This document shows, piece by piece, positions 16,259 through 23,555 of a stretch of DNA of 64,000 bases (positions are counted from its first letter, which is position 1; each line of letters opens with the position of its first letter). The stretch is taken from assembly GCF_000429925.1 (NCBI RefSeq), contig NZ_KE386986.1, positions 1 through 64,000 of the forward strand. Reading direction: 5' to 3'. Origin of the DNA: Desulfatirhabdium butyrativorans DSM 18734 (GTDB lineage: Bacteria; Desulfobacterota; Desulfobacteria; Desulfobacterales; Desulfatirhabdiaceae). Below the pieces are notes generated by a model. The model saw only the letters and a list, made by a program, of their open reading frames with translations. It did not search any database and had not been told where the DNA came from. The position numbers and the translations under genes are program-made.

Positions 16259-16981
16259 ATGATCAACGCCGAAACGATCCAAGGGGAAGCGATTACATCT
16301 GTTCTGAACGAGCTGATTCAGACACGCACGCTGGTTCGAATGAAAATCACCGGTAAGGATTACGAGCAGCTTACCTTGATTCATGCGCTGCGTTCAAGAA
16401 AAGGGATTCGATATTTTTTAATCGAACATCCGGTGGAGCTTCAGGATGTCCTGATTGATTATTCCGGGCTTCCGTTTCAGTTCGAGTTTACCAGTCCAGA
16501 GGGAATTCCGTACAGTTTCAATACGCTTGGCGATTGGATGGAAGACGAGGAAATCTGGCTTCGTTTTCCGGAAACGATCGAAAGAAGGCAGCAGCGAAAA
16601 AACTTTCGCATCGAGGTGCCCGAGAATACCTTTCTGTATTTCACGCATCGGGGGGAAAAACAGACGCTCGCCGTAATGAACGTGAGCCTTGGCGGGTCCC
16701 TTGGACTCATGCTGTGCAAAGGCGTTTCCCCCGAACGTCTTCAGTTCGAGGTCGGCGACACCATCGAGAATTTGAAGCTGGTTTTTCGAAATGGTCCTCT
16801 GACCCGTCAACTCAATATTCAGCGTGCGAAGGTGGTCCGAACGGAAATCAACCAGAACAATCCGAAAATATGCCTTGCATGCGAATTTGTAACGATCGAT
16901 AAAGACAATGAACGTAAATTGACTGAAATCATTTTTGAACTTCAACGGCAGCTTTTGCGACAGCGGTTGCGGGATCTTTGA
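16259..16981 (+). CDS. YcgR-like PilZ flagellar brake protein
   Basis: A 240-residue two-domain protein. An N-terminal YcgR-type beta domain (about 1-115) is followed by a PilZ domain with the c-di-GMP motifs ERRQQRKNFRIEVP (arginine motif, about 108-122) and NVSLGGSLG (about 141-149). In the family, c-di-GMP binding lets YcgR-type proteins slow the flagellar motor or alter surface behaviour. It stands alone between the NtrC-type regulator and rng, with a 75-bp upstream gap. The assignment to c-di-GMP is from motifs; the target is inferred from the flagellar genes nearby. Confidence 0.85.
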   Translation: MINAETIQGEAITSVLNELIQTRTLVRMKITGKDYEQLTLIHALRSRKGIRYFLIEHPVELQDVLIDYSGLPFQFEFTSPEGIPYSFNTLGDWMEDEEIWLRFPETIERRQQRKNFRIEVPENTFLYFTHRGEKQTLAVMNVSLGGSLGLMLCKGVSPERLQFEVGDTIENLKLVFRNGPLTRQLNIQRAKVVRTEINQNNPKICLACEFVTIDKDNERKLTEIIFELQRQLLRQRLRDL

Positions 16982-17035
16982 TGTTCTTCGGATGCTTTCG
17001 GGATGCTTTCTCCGAGAAAGCAGATACAGGTGAAC

Positions 17036-18565
17036 ATGAGCTGTAAAATTCTGATCAATGCAGTGGATCCGGCCGAATGCCGGATCGCAAAAGTCAAGGA
17101 CAACAAACTCGATGAATTCCATATCGAAGGCGCTTCGAGACAAATCACCCAGGGCAACATCTACAAGGGGGTGATTACCCGGATCGAACCCAGCCTTCAG
17201 GCGGTGTTTGTGGAATATGGTGCCCAGCGCCACGGGTTTCTGCAAAAAAACGAAATTCACAACGACTATTATCAGGACAACCCCAATGGGGACTTTTCCA
17301 TACAAAAGCTGGTGAAAAAGGGCCAGGAATTGCTGGTTCAGGTGATCAAGGACCCGTACATGAGCAAGGGGGCGATGCTGACCACCTTTGTCTCCCTTCC
17401 GGGGCGGTATGTCGTTCTGATGCCCGGAAGCGAAAGCAAGGGCGTTTCGAGAAAGATCGAAGACGAGGAAGAACGGAAACGTCTCAAGGAGATCATGAAT
17501 GGCATCGCTCTGCCGGAAGGCTATGGGATGATTGTTCGTACGGCAGGAGAAGGGGCCTCCAAGACCGAGATCATCAAGGACATCAATCTTCTGATGAAAC
17601 TCTGGAAGACGATCAAGGAAAATGTGATGCGGGTGAATACGCCCGCCCTGTTATACAAGGATCAGAATATCGCTGTTCGCTCCATCCGGGACTATTTTAC
17701 TCCCGAAGTTACCGAAATATTGATTGATGATCCTTCTATCTATAAGGAAGTACAGGACTTCATCGATATCGTATCACCCAAGAGCTCCAAACTCATCAAG
17801 CTGTACAAGGGCTCGAAACCCATTTTCACCAAATTCGATCTCGAATCCCAGATCGCTTCGATCTATGAACCCAAAGTTCTGTTGAAATCCGGCGGAAGCA
17901 TCGTGATCGATCAGACAGAGGCCCTGGTCGCCATCGATGTCAACTCGGGCAAGTCCACCCAGAATCGCTCCATAGAGCAGACGGCGCTGACGACGAACAT
18001 CGAGGCGGCGGAAGAAATCGCGAGACAACTGCGGCTGAGAGACCTTGGCGGGTTGATCGTTCTCGATTTCATCGATATGCGGGAGCAAAAGCATAAACTC
18101 GAAGTGGAAAAAGCCCTCAAGGGCTATCTCAAGGAGGATAAGGCCAAGACAAAAATCGGCAAAATTTCCAAGTTCGGCCTTCTCGAAATGTCGAGGCAGC
18201 GAATACGCCCATCCATCGAATTCAGCAGTTTCATCCCGTGCCGCTGCTGCAAGGGAAAAGGGCGCATTCCCTCTCCGGAGACACTCAGTATCGCCTTTCT
18301 GCGATCCTTGAGTCTCGAAACGCTGAAAGAAGATATTGCCGGGGTGAAAGCCTATGTCCCACCGGAAGTCGCATCATCCCTGCTGAACAAAAAAAGGCGG
18401 AACCTGGTGGCGCTCGAAAGCGAAAGGGGATTCATGATCCATATTGAACCCGATCCCGAGCTGGTCCCCGGAGAAAGCCGCATCGTATGCGAAAAGCGTG
18501 TGACCGAGGAACCTGCGGAAGCGAACAGCCGCGGGGCTTCGGCGCCAGGGCAACGGACGGTTTAG
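17036..18565 (+). CDS. rng: ribonuclease G/E family endoribonuclease
   Basis: A 509-residue RNase G-type enzyme that cuts single-stranded AU-rich RNA, with roles in 16S rRNA 5' maturation and mRNA decay. It has an S1-like domain (about 35-125), the DNase-I-like catalytic core with metal-binding Asp in VAIDVNSGK and IVLDFIDM, and a zinc-link-type cysteine motif (CRCCKGKG near 402). The C-terminus lacks the long scaffold tail of RNase E, so RNase G fits better. ATG 17036 has AGGTGA upstream. No partner operon is evident; repeat DNA follows. Confidence 0.93.
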   Translation: MSCKILINAVDPAECRIAKVKDNKLDEFHIEGASRQITQGNIYKGVITRIEPSLQAVFVEYGAQRHGFLQKNEIHNDYYQDNPNGDFSIQKLVKKGQELLVQVIKDPYMSKGAMLTTFVSLPGRYVVLMPGSESKGVSRKIEDEEERKRLKEIMNGIALPEGYGMIVRTAGEGASKTEIIKDINLLMKLWKTIKENVMRVNTPALLYKDQNIAVRSIRDYFTPEVTEILIDDPSIYKEVQDFIDIVSPKSSKLIKLYKGSKPIFTKFDLESQIASIYEPKVLLKSGGSIVIDQTEALVAIDVNSGKSTQNRSIEQTALTTNIEAAEEIARQLRLRDLGGLIVLDFIDMREQKHKLEVEKALKGYLKEDKAKTKIGKISKFGLLEMSRQRIRPSIEFSSFIPCRCCKGKGRIPSPETLSIAFLRSLSLETLKEDIAGVKAYVPPEVASSLLNKKRRNLVALESERGFMIHIEPDPELVPGESRIVCEKRVTEEPAEANSRGASAPGQRTV

Positions 18566-18573
18566 CGGCGCCC

Positions 18574-18647
18574 CATGAGCATTGATCGTGAAAATACATC
18601 AGTGGTCAGCGGGTAGCCTGTAGGGGCGACCGGCCGGTCGCCCCTAC
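18574..18647 (+). repeat. composite repeat: CATGAGCATT tail plus GTAGGGGCGACC palindrome
   Basis: The 27-bp tail 18574-18600 matches 59270-59296 except at two positions. A perfect 28-bp palindrome follows at 18620-18647 (arms GTAGGGGCGACCGG and its complement). At 59303-59324 a related palindrome follows the same tail, so tail and palindrome travel together. Confidence 0.75.
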
Positions 18648-18702
18648 GATGTCCAGCGTAGGCCAACGTTCCGGAGTCCATCTTTCGTAGGAATCGCCCA
18701 TA

Positions 18703-18830
18703 CAACCCGGGTTTCACCCCGGTTCATGAAAGTCGCAGGGACAAGCTATAAAAAAAAAGGGGAGCCATCCGCTTTCTTCTGACTCCTGACTTCTGACTCC
18801 TGACTCCTGATATTCGACTTTCGCAGGAAT
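18703..18830 (-). repeat. dispersed element with heptamer core, inverted copy 2
   Basis: Reverse-complement counterpart of 4911-5028. It contains five units of CTTCTGA/CTCCTGA (18776-18810) and ends in CTTTCGCAGGAAT (18818-18830). The unit count (five here, four there) and unit variants differ between the copies, which shows the core has changed length. Confidence 0.85.
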
Positions 18831-18872
18831 CGCTCATTAAGAGTGTGGCAACATGACAGTCGCCCTACGGTA

Positions 18873-18949
18873 CTGCCGACTGCCCACTGCCGACTGCCAC
18901 TGGTCACTGGCCACTGGTCACTGGCCACTGGTCACTGGCCGCTGGTCAC
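18873..18949 (+). repeat. heptanucleotide tandem array, 11 units
   Basis: Eleven 7-bp units in phase: four CTGCCxx units followed by alternating TGGTCAC and TGGCCAC. It is flanked on the right by CTTTCGTAGGAAT (18949-18961), the same motif that flanks the arrays at 4931 and 18776. Confidence 0.93.
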
Positions 18950-19119
18950 TTTCGTAGGAATTTCAGCCCCGGTGGCGGTTCGGTGCTCCGAATGGGGGAT
19001 TTCCGTTCAGGGTCGAGAGAAGCCCTATGGGAATTTTTCAGTTTTCATTTTGGGTTGTACCCTGCAGGATCGATTGGGGAAGAAATTGATATATCAACAT
19101 TGATGAAGGAGGAAACAAC

Positions 19120-19506
19120 GTGTTTTCAGTAGCGTATGCAATGGGACAGGGTGGGGCGCCGGGTCAGGGTGCCGCAGGAGGCTTGGCGTCTTTCATTCCG
19201 TTGATCCTGATGTTCGTCATTTTCTATTTTCTGCTGATCCGGCCGCAGCAGAAGAAAGCCAAGGAAATGCGGGAGATGATCGCCAACCTGAAGCGGGGTG
19301 ACCGGGTCATTACCAGCGGCGGGATCCATGGACAGATTACCGGGATGGATGAGTCCGTCATTACGCTGGAAATTGCCGACAAGGTGCGAATCAAGGTCAA
19401 CCGGGGAAATGTGATCGCACTGGCAGGCTCTTCCAGCGGCGCGCAGCAACCCAAGAAAGCGGTGGAAAGCGACAAGCCCAAGGAAACGGAAGAGAAAAAA
19501 GACTAA
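19120..19506 (+). CDS. yajC: preprotein translocase accessory subunit YajC
   Basis: A 128-residue single-span membrane protein that joins SecDF in the Sec translocon. The hydrophobic helix lies at about 24-41 (SFIPLILMFVIFYFLLIRP) and is followed by the diagnostic RPQQKKAKEMREM and the cytoplasmic segment LKRGDRVITSGGIHG. The C-terminal tail is charged and Lys/Glu-rich. GTG is the start, preceded by AAGGAGG at good spacing. It is the first gene of yajC-secD-secF. Confidence 0.95.
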   Translation: MFSVAYAMGQGGAPGQGAAGGLASFIPLILMFVIFYFLLIRPQQKKAKEMREMIANLKRGDRVITSGGIHGQITGMDESVITLEIADKVRIKVNRGNVIALAGSSSGAQQPKKAVESDKPKETEEKKD

Positions 19507-19559
19507 CCCGCAATTGAGTCCGATCGAATTCGGATCGATCATCCGGAAAGGGAACGTTT

Positions 19560-21140
19560 GTGAAACAGCATATGGGAAAACTTGCGGCTGTCCTGATTGT
19601 GCTCGTGGCGGCCGTCATCTATGCGCTTCCCACGTGGAAGCCGAATCTCTGGCCTTACAAGAAAATCAATCTCGGCCTCGATCTTCAGGGCGGCATCCAT
19701 CTGATTCTCGAAGTCCAGACCCAAAAAGCCGTAGAAGGGGTCATTGAGCGGCAGACCTTCGAGCTGCGGGAGCGGGCCAGAAAAGCCCAGATCCATTATG
19801 ACAAAATCGATCAGGTGGACGGCAAAAAAATCGTTGTCACAGTGACTGGCAAGGATGCCATCTCCCAATTCGAGAAAGTCCTGTCGGATTCCTTCAAGGA
19901 CCTGCGAATCGCCTCCCGGAGTGTGGACAACGATGTCTTGTCCATGGTGCTGGATTTGCCTGAAAAGGAAGCCGATCATATCCGGAAGATGGCCGTACAG
20001 CAGGCGCTCGAAACCATCCGGAACCGTATCGACCAGTTCGGTGTTTCCGAACCCGACATCCGCATCCAGGGAGACGACCGGATACTGGTCCAATTGCCCG
20101 GGATCAAGGAAACGCAGAGAGCAAAGGATTTGATCGGGAAGACAGCGCTTCTGGAGTTCAAACTGGTTGACGATTCCCACGACGTGGATGCAGCGGTCAA
20201 AGGAAATGTTCCCGCAGGTCTTGAACTGCTCTATGAAAACCGGGAGGACAAGGAAACCCACCGGGTGAGCAAGACCCCTTTTCTGGTGCAGAAGCGGGCG
20301 TTGCTGACGGGCAATTATCTGACGGACGCCCGGGTCCAGATCGATTCCCAGTACAATGAACCCTATGTGGCCATCAAATTCGACAAGAAGGGCGCGCAGC
20401 TCTTCGAGAAGATCACCGAGGATAATGTCAAGCGAAGGCTGGCCATCGTTCTTGACAACAAGGTCTATTCAGCGCCCGTCATCCAGGAGCGGATCGCTGG
20501 AGGCGAAGCACGCATCACCGGACGGTTTACGACCGAAGAAGCGCGGGACCTGGCCATCGTGCTGCGGGCAGGCGCATTGCCTGCGCCGGTAACCATTCTC
20601 GAGGAGCGGACCGTCGGCCCGTCACTGGGGAGCGATTCCATCCGGCAGGGCATCATGGCGGGTATTGTCGGCAGCATTCTGGTGGTCATTTTCATGGCGG
20701 TTTATTACAGTACCGCCGGTTTGATCGCGGATCTTGCGCTTGTCTTCAATATCCTGCTGATCATGGCAGGACTTGCCGGCTTCGGCGCCACCCTGACCCT
20801 GCCGGGTATTGCCGGTATCGTATTGACCATCGGCATGGCCGTCGATGCCAACGTGCTCATCTTCGAGCGCATCCGGGAAGAGCTGCGTACAGGCAAATCG
20901 CCGAGGGCGGCGATCGATGCCGGTTTTCGCATGTCGACCTGGACCATTCTCGATTCCAACATCACGACCCTGATTGCGGCAGTGGTGTTGTTCCAGTTCG
21001 GTACGGGACCTGTAAAAGGATTTGCCGTCACTTTGAGCCTGGGGATCATATCGAGCGTATTTTCGGCCCTCGTGATGACCCGGCTCATCTTCGATTATTT
21101 AACGTCTTCTTCAAAGGTGAAAATCCTGCATATCGGATGA
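19560..21140 (+). CDS. secD: protein translocase subunit SecD
   Basis: A 526-residue inner-membrane protein that uses the proton gradient to pull exported proteins through SecYEG. The N-terminal helix is at about 8-25; LGLDLQGGIHLILEV near residues 39-53 is the SecD signature. The large periplasmic domain extends to about residue 350, and six helices (about 360-515) follow, with GIVLTIGMAVDANVLIFERI in the conserved proton-path region. GTG 19560 is the start with AAAGGG upstream. It forms an operon with yajC and secF. Confidence 0.96.
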   Translation: MKQHMGKLAAVLIVLVAAVIYALPTWKPNLWPYKKINLGLDLQGGIHLILEVQTQKAVEGVIERQTFELRERARKAQIHYDKIDQVDGKKIVVTVTGKDAISQFEKVLSDSFKDLRIASRSVDNDVLSMVLDLPEKEADHIRKMAVQQALETIRNRIDQFGVSEPDIRIQGDDRILVQLPGIKETQRAKDLIGKTALLEFKLVDDSHDVDAAVKGNVPAGLELLYENREDKETHRVSKTPFLVQKRALLTGNYLTDARVQIDSQYNEPYVAIKFDKKGAQLFEKITEDNVKRRLAIVLDNKVYSAPVIQERIAGGEARITGRFTTEEARDLAIVLRAGALPAPVTILEERTVGPSLGSDSIRQGIMAGIVGSILVVIFMAVYYSTAGLIADLALVFNILLIMAGLAGFGATLTLPGIAGIVLTIGMAVDANVLIFERIREELRTGKSPRAAIDAGFRMSTWTILDSNITTLIAAVVLFQFGTGPVKGFAVTLSLGIISSVFSALVMTRLIFDYLTSSSKVKILHIG

Positions 21141-21167
21141 TCCGCCCGGGATTTTCGGGCTCAAAAC

Positions 21168-21187
21168 GGGCGACCAGCGGGTCGCCC
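21168..21187. repeat. GGGCGACC hairpin between secD and secF
   Basis: GGGCGACC and GGTCGCCC arms with a 4-nt loop in the 153-bp secD-secF gap. The arm is the same as the core of the palindrome at 18620-18647. With no T-run it is more likely a repeat than a terminator. Confidence 0.5.
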
Positions 21188-21293
21188 ATAACCTGTAACG
21201 TGCAACCCGTATTTTCTGTTTGCCAAGTCATCCAGTTTGCCCCATGCGGCCGTTTTCCATCAACTTCATGGGGCTACAACAAGGAACGCATTC

Positions 21294-22334
21294 ATGCAAT
21301 TCATCAAACCCGATACACATATCGATTTCGTAGGAAAACGGCATATTGCCTATACCATCACCGGCATCATGATTGCGATCAGCATCCTGAGCCTGCTCTT
21401 TCATGGCGGTGTCGAGTATGGAATTGATTTCGCCGGTGGCACCATGGTCCAGGTCCGTTTTGCAGGCACCGTGAGTGCCGATGCCGTCAAATCCGGTTTT
21501 ACAGCTGCAGGACTGACGAATCCGATGGTGCAGACCATCGGAGATTCGGCGCACCGGGAATTTCTGGTACGAACGGACCGACCCCTGAAAACGGATGAGC
21601 AGTTCAGCAGTGAGTTGGAAAAAACCCTGAAAGCGGCTACGGGCCAGGATGCCGAAATCCGGCGGATCGAAATGGTCGGGCCACAGGTCGGCAAGGATTT
21701 ACGGGAAAAAGCCCTGTTCGCCATTTACTATTCGCTGCTCTTCATTGCGGTCTATGTTTCGGGGCGATTCGAATTCAAATGGTTTCAATCGGCCATCATC
21801 GCTGCAGTCCTGATGGGTGCCGTGTATGGGCTCGAGGTGCTGGGCATCGGGATGGCTTATGTCGTTCCCGTTGCACTCGTGGTGACCCTTGTGCTCTTCT
21901 GGTATTTCGATCTGCGCTATGCCATGGGTGCCCTGATTTCCCTGATTCACGATGTCATCGTCGTCATCGGATGCTTTTCCCTGGCCGGCAGGGAATGGAG
22001 CGTGACGACGATTGCCGCCATCCTCACGATCATCGGCTATTCGCTGAACGATACGATCATCGTCTATGACCGGATCCGGGAAAACCTGAAAAAATACCGA
22101 AAACTCCCGTTCGATGCCATCATCAACCAGAGTGTCAACAATACCTTGAGCCGGACCATTCTGACATCCGGAACAACCCTGGTTGCCGTGCTCGCCCTGT
22201 ACTTTCTCGGCGGCAGCATCATCAATGACTTCGCTTTTGCCATGCTGGTCGGCATCGTTACCGGAACGTATTCTTCGATTTATGTCGCCAGCCCCGTGTT
22301 GATGGCCTTTCAGCGGATCGGCAAGAAACGCTGA
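21294..22334 (+). CDS. secF: protein translocase subunit SecF
   Basis: A 346-residue partner of SecD. It has the SecF signature near residues 4-50 (IDFVGKRHIAYTITG, then GVEYGIDFAGGTMVQV), a short periplasmic domain, and five further membrane helices (about 140-335), including IIGYSLNDTIIVYDRIRENL. ATG 21294 has AAGGAA eight bases upstream; the longer frame from 21237 has no support. The spacer from secD is unusually long for this pair and carries a repeat hairpin. Confidence 0.95.
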   Translation: MQFIKPDTHIDFVGKRHIAYTITGIMIAISILSLLFHGGVEYGIDFAGGTMVQVRFAGTVSADAVKSGFTAAGLTNPMVQTIGDSAHREFLVRTDRPLKTDEQFSSELEKTLKAATGQDAEIRRIEMVGPQVGKDLREKALFAIYYSLLFIAVYVSGRFEFKWFQSAIIAAVLMGAVYGLEVLGIGMAYVVPVALVVTLVLFWYFDLRYAMGALISLIHDVIVVIGCFSLAGREWSVTTIAAILTIIGYSLNDTIIVYDRIRENLKKYRKLPFDAIINQSVNNTLSRTILTSGTTLVAVLALYFLGGSIINDFAFAMLVGIVTGTYSSIYVASPVLMAFQRIGKKR

Positions 22335-22407
22335 CATCAATCCGAAACGGCAGCGTTTTTGTGCTGCGGAACAAATCCCGCACCCATGCGGGGTTTGGAT
22401 AACCATC

Positions 22408-22432
22408 GACTTTTTGCGAGACCATCCAGCTT
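22408..22432 (+). repeat. short dispersed repeat, CTTTTTGCGA family, copy 2
   Basis: GACTTTTTGCGAGACCATCC lies directly upstream of the dprA start and takes the place of an obvious ribosome-binding site. Related copies are at 3455 and 30537. Confidence 0.6.
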
Positions 22433-22436
22433 GGGA

Positions 22437-23555
22437 ATGCAGCGATTCCTTCCGTGGCTACTGCTGAAAAGTGTACCCGGCATCGGATGCCTTCTGGCCA
22501 AACGGCTCATCGATCGGTTCGGATCGCCGGAAGGCATTTTTTCCGCCGATGACCGGTCGCTGCAGATGATCGATGGCATCACGCTCCGGGTGATTGAAGG
22601 GATCCGCAATGCGCGGGTGTGCCCGGATATGCATCGGGAACTGGAGCGGGCATCCGGAAAGGGTGTCCGCATCCTGGTCCTGACAGACCCCGAATACCCG
22701 CCCTTGCTCAGGGAAATCGCCGATCCGCCGATCTACCTTTACTGCCTGGGAAATCCCCGCGCCATCTCTCCTGCCGTTGCCGTCGTCGGCTCCCGTCATG
22801 CCACAACCTACGGTGTCACCATCACCCATCGGATGGCTTCCGATCTGGCAAGGCACGGTATCACCATCGTGAGCGGCCTGGCCCGGGGCATCGACACGGC
22901 CGCACATGAGGGGGCGCTGATGGGACAGGGACGAACGGTGGCTGTCCTCGGGAGTGGATTGAATCGGGTGTATCCGGCAGAAAATCAGCGGCTTTTCGAT
23001 CGGATCATCGAGCAGGGATGCGTGTTTTCGGAATTCCCTCTCGATGCCGGGCCTGACGCGTTTCACTTTCCGATGCGCAACCGGATTATCAGCGGTCTCT
23101 GTCTGGGGACCCTCGTGGTCGAGGCATCGAAGAACAGCGGTTCGCTTATTACGGCGCGGCTTGCACTCGAGCAGAACCGGGACGTTTTTGCGGTCCCCGG
23201 CAACATCCAATCCTTCAAGAGCACCGGGACCCACACCCTCATCAAATCCGGTGCCAAACTGGTCGAGCATGTCGGGGATATTCTGGAGGAGCTTCAGCTC
23301 GAAGCATTGGGATTCGGCCCGACTCCACCGATGACGAGTTTCGAGCCGCCCGTCGAATTGAGTGCGGATGAGCGGCTCGTGGTGGATCATCTGTCGGTTT
23401 ATCCGATGCAGATGGACGAGATCGTGCGCAAGACACGACTGCCATCGGGCAAGCTTGCTGCAGTCCTGCTCCGGCTCGAATTGAAAGGCCTTTGTCAGAA
23501 AAATCCTGGAAATCAATATGCGCTTTGCCGCGCAGAACAAGGAAATCCTTCGTGA
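22437..23555 (+). CDS. dprA: DNA-processing protein DprA
   Basis: A 372-residue DprA/Smf protein, which loads RecA on incoming single-stranded DNA during transformation. An N-terminal helix-hairpin-helix region (LLKSVPGIGCLLAKRLIDRF) precedes the Rossmann-like core with VAVVGSRHATTYG (about 114-126) and SGLARGIDTAAHEGAL (about 148-163). A C-terminal winged-helix-like domain (about 310-370) is present. ATG 22437 is used because the upstream part of the frame is a dispersed repeat. The stop overlaps the topA GTG, a pairing common in bacteria. Confidence 0.94.
   Translation: MQRFLPWLLLKSVPGIGCLLAKRLIDRFGSPEGIFSADDRSLQMIDGITLRVIEGIRNARVCPDMHRELERASGKGVRILVLTDPEYPPLLREIADPPIYLYCLGNPRAISPAVAVVGSRHATTYGVTITHRMASDLARHGITIVSGLARGIDTAAHEGALMGQGRTVAVLGSGLNRVYPAENQRLFDRIIEQGCVFSEFPLDAGPDAFHFPMRNRIISGLCLGTLVVEASKNSGSLITARLALEQNRDVFAVPGNIQSFKSTGTHTLIKSGAKLVEHVGDILEELQLEALGFGPTPPMTSFEPPVELSADERLVVDHLSVYPMQMDEIVRKTRLPSGKLAAVLLRLELKGLCQKNPGNQYALCRAEQGNPS

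Larger units (their letters stand above)
18566..19119. other. 554-bp repeat cluster between rng and yajC
   Basis: The gap is almost entirely repeats: a repeat tail at 18574-18600, a 28-bp palindrome at 18620-18647, the inverted element 18703-18830 and the heptamer array 18873-18949. CTTTCGYAGGAAT occurs three times (18682, 18818 and 18949). Only the last 130 bp are free to hold a promoter for yajC, and none is clear. An 86-codon frame at 18843 is repeat-derived. Confidence 0.8.

Noticed and set aside
18843-19103. 86-codon frame upstream of yajC
   Set aside because: Its first third is the heptamer array; the rest has no recognisable domain.
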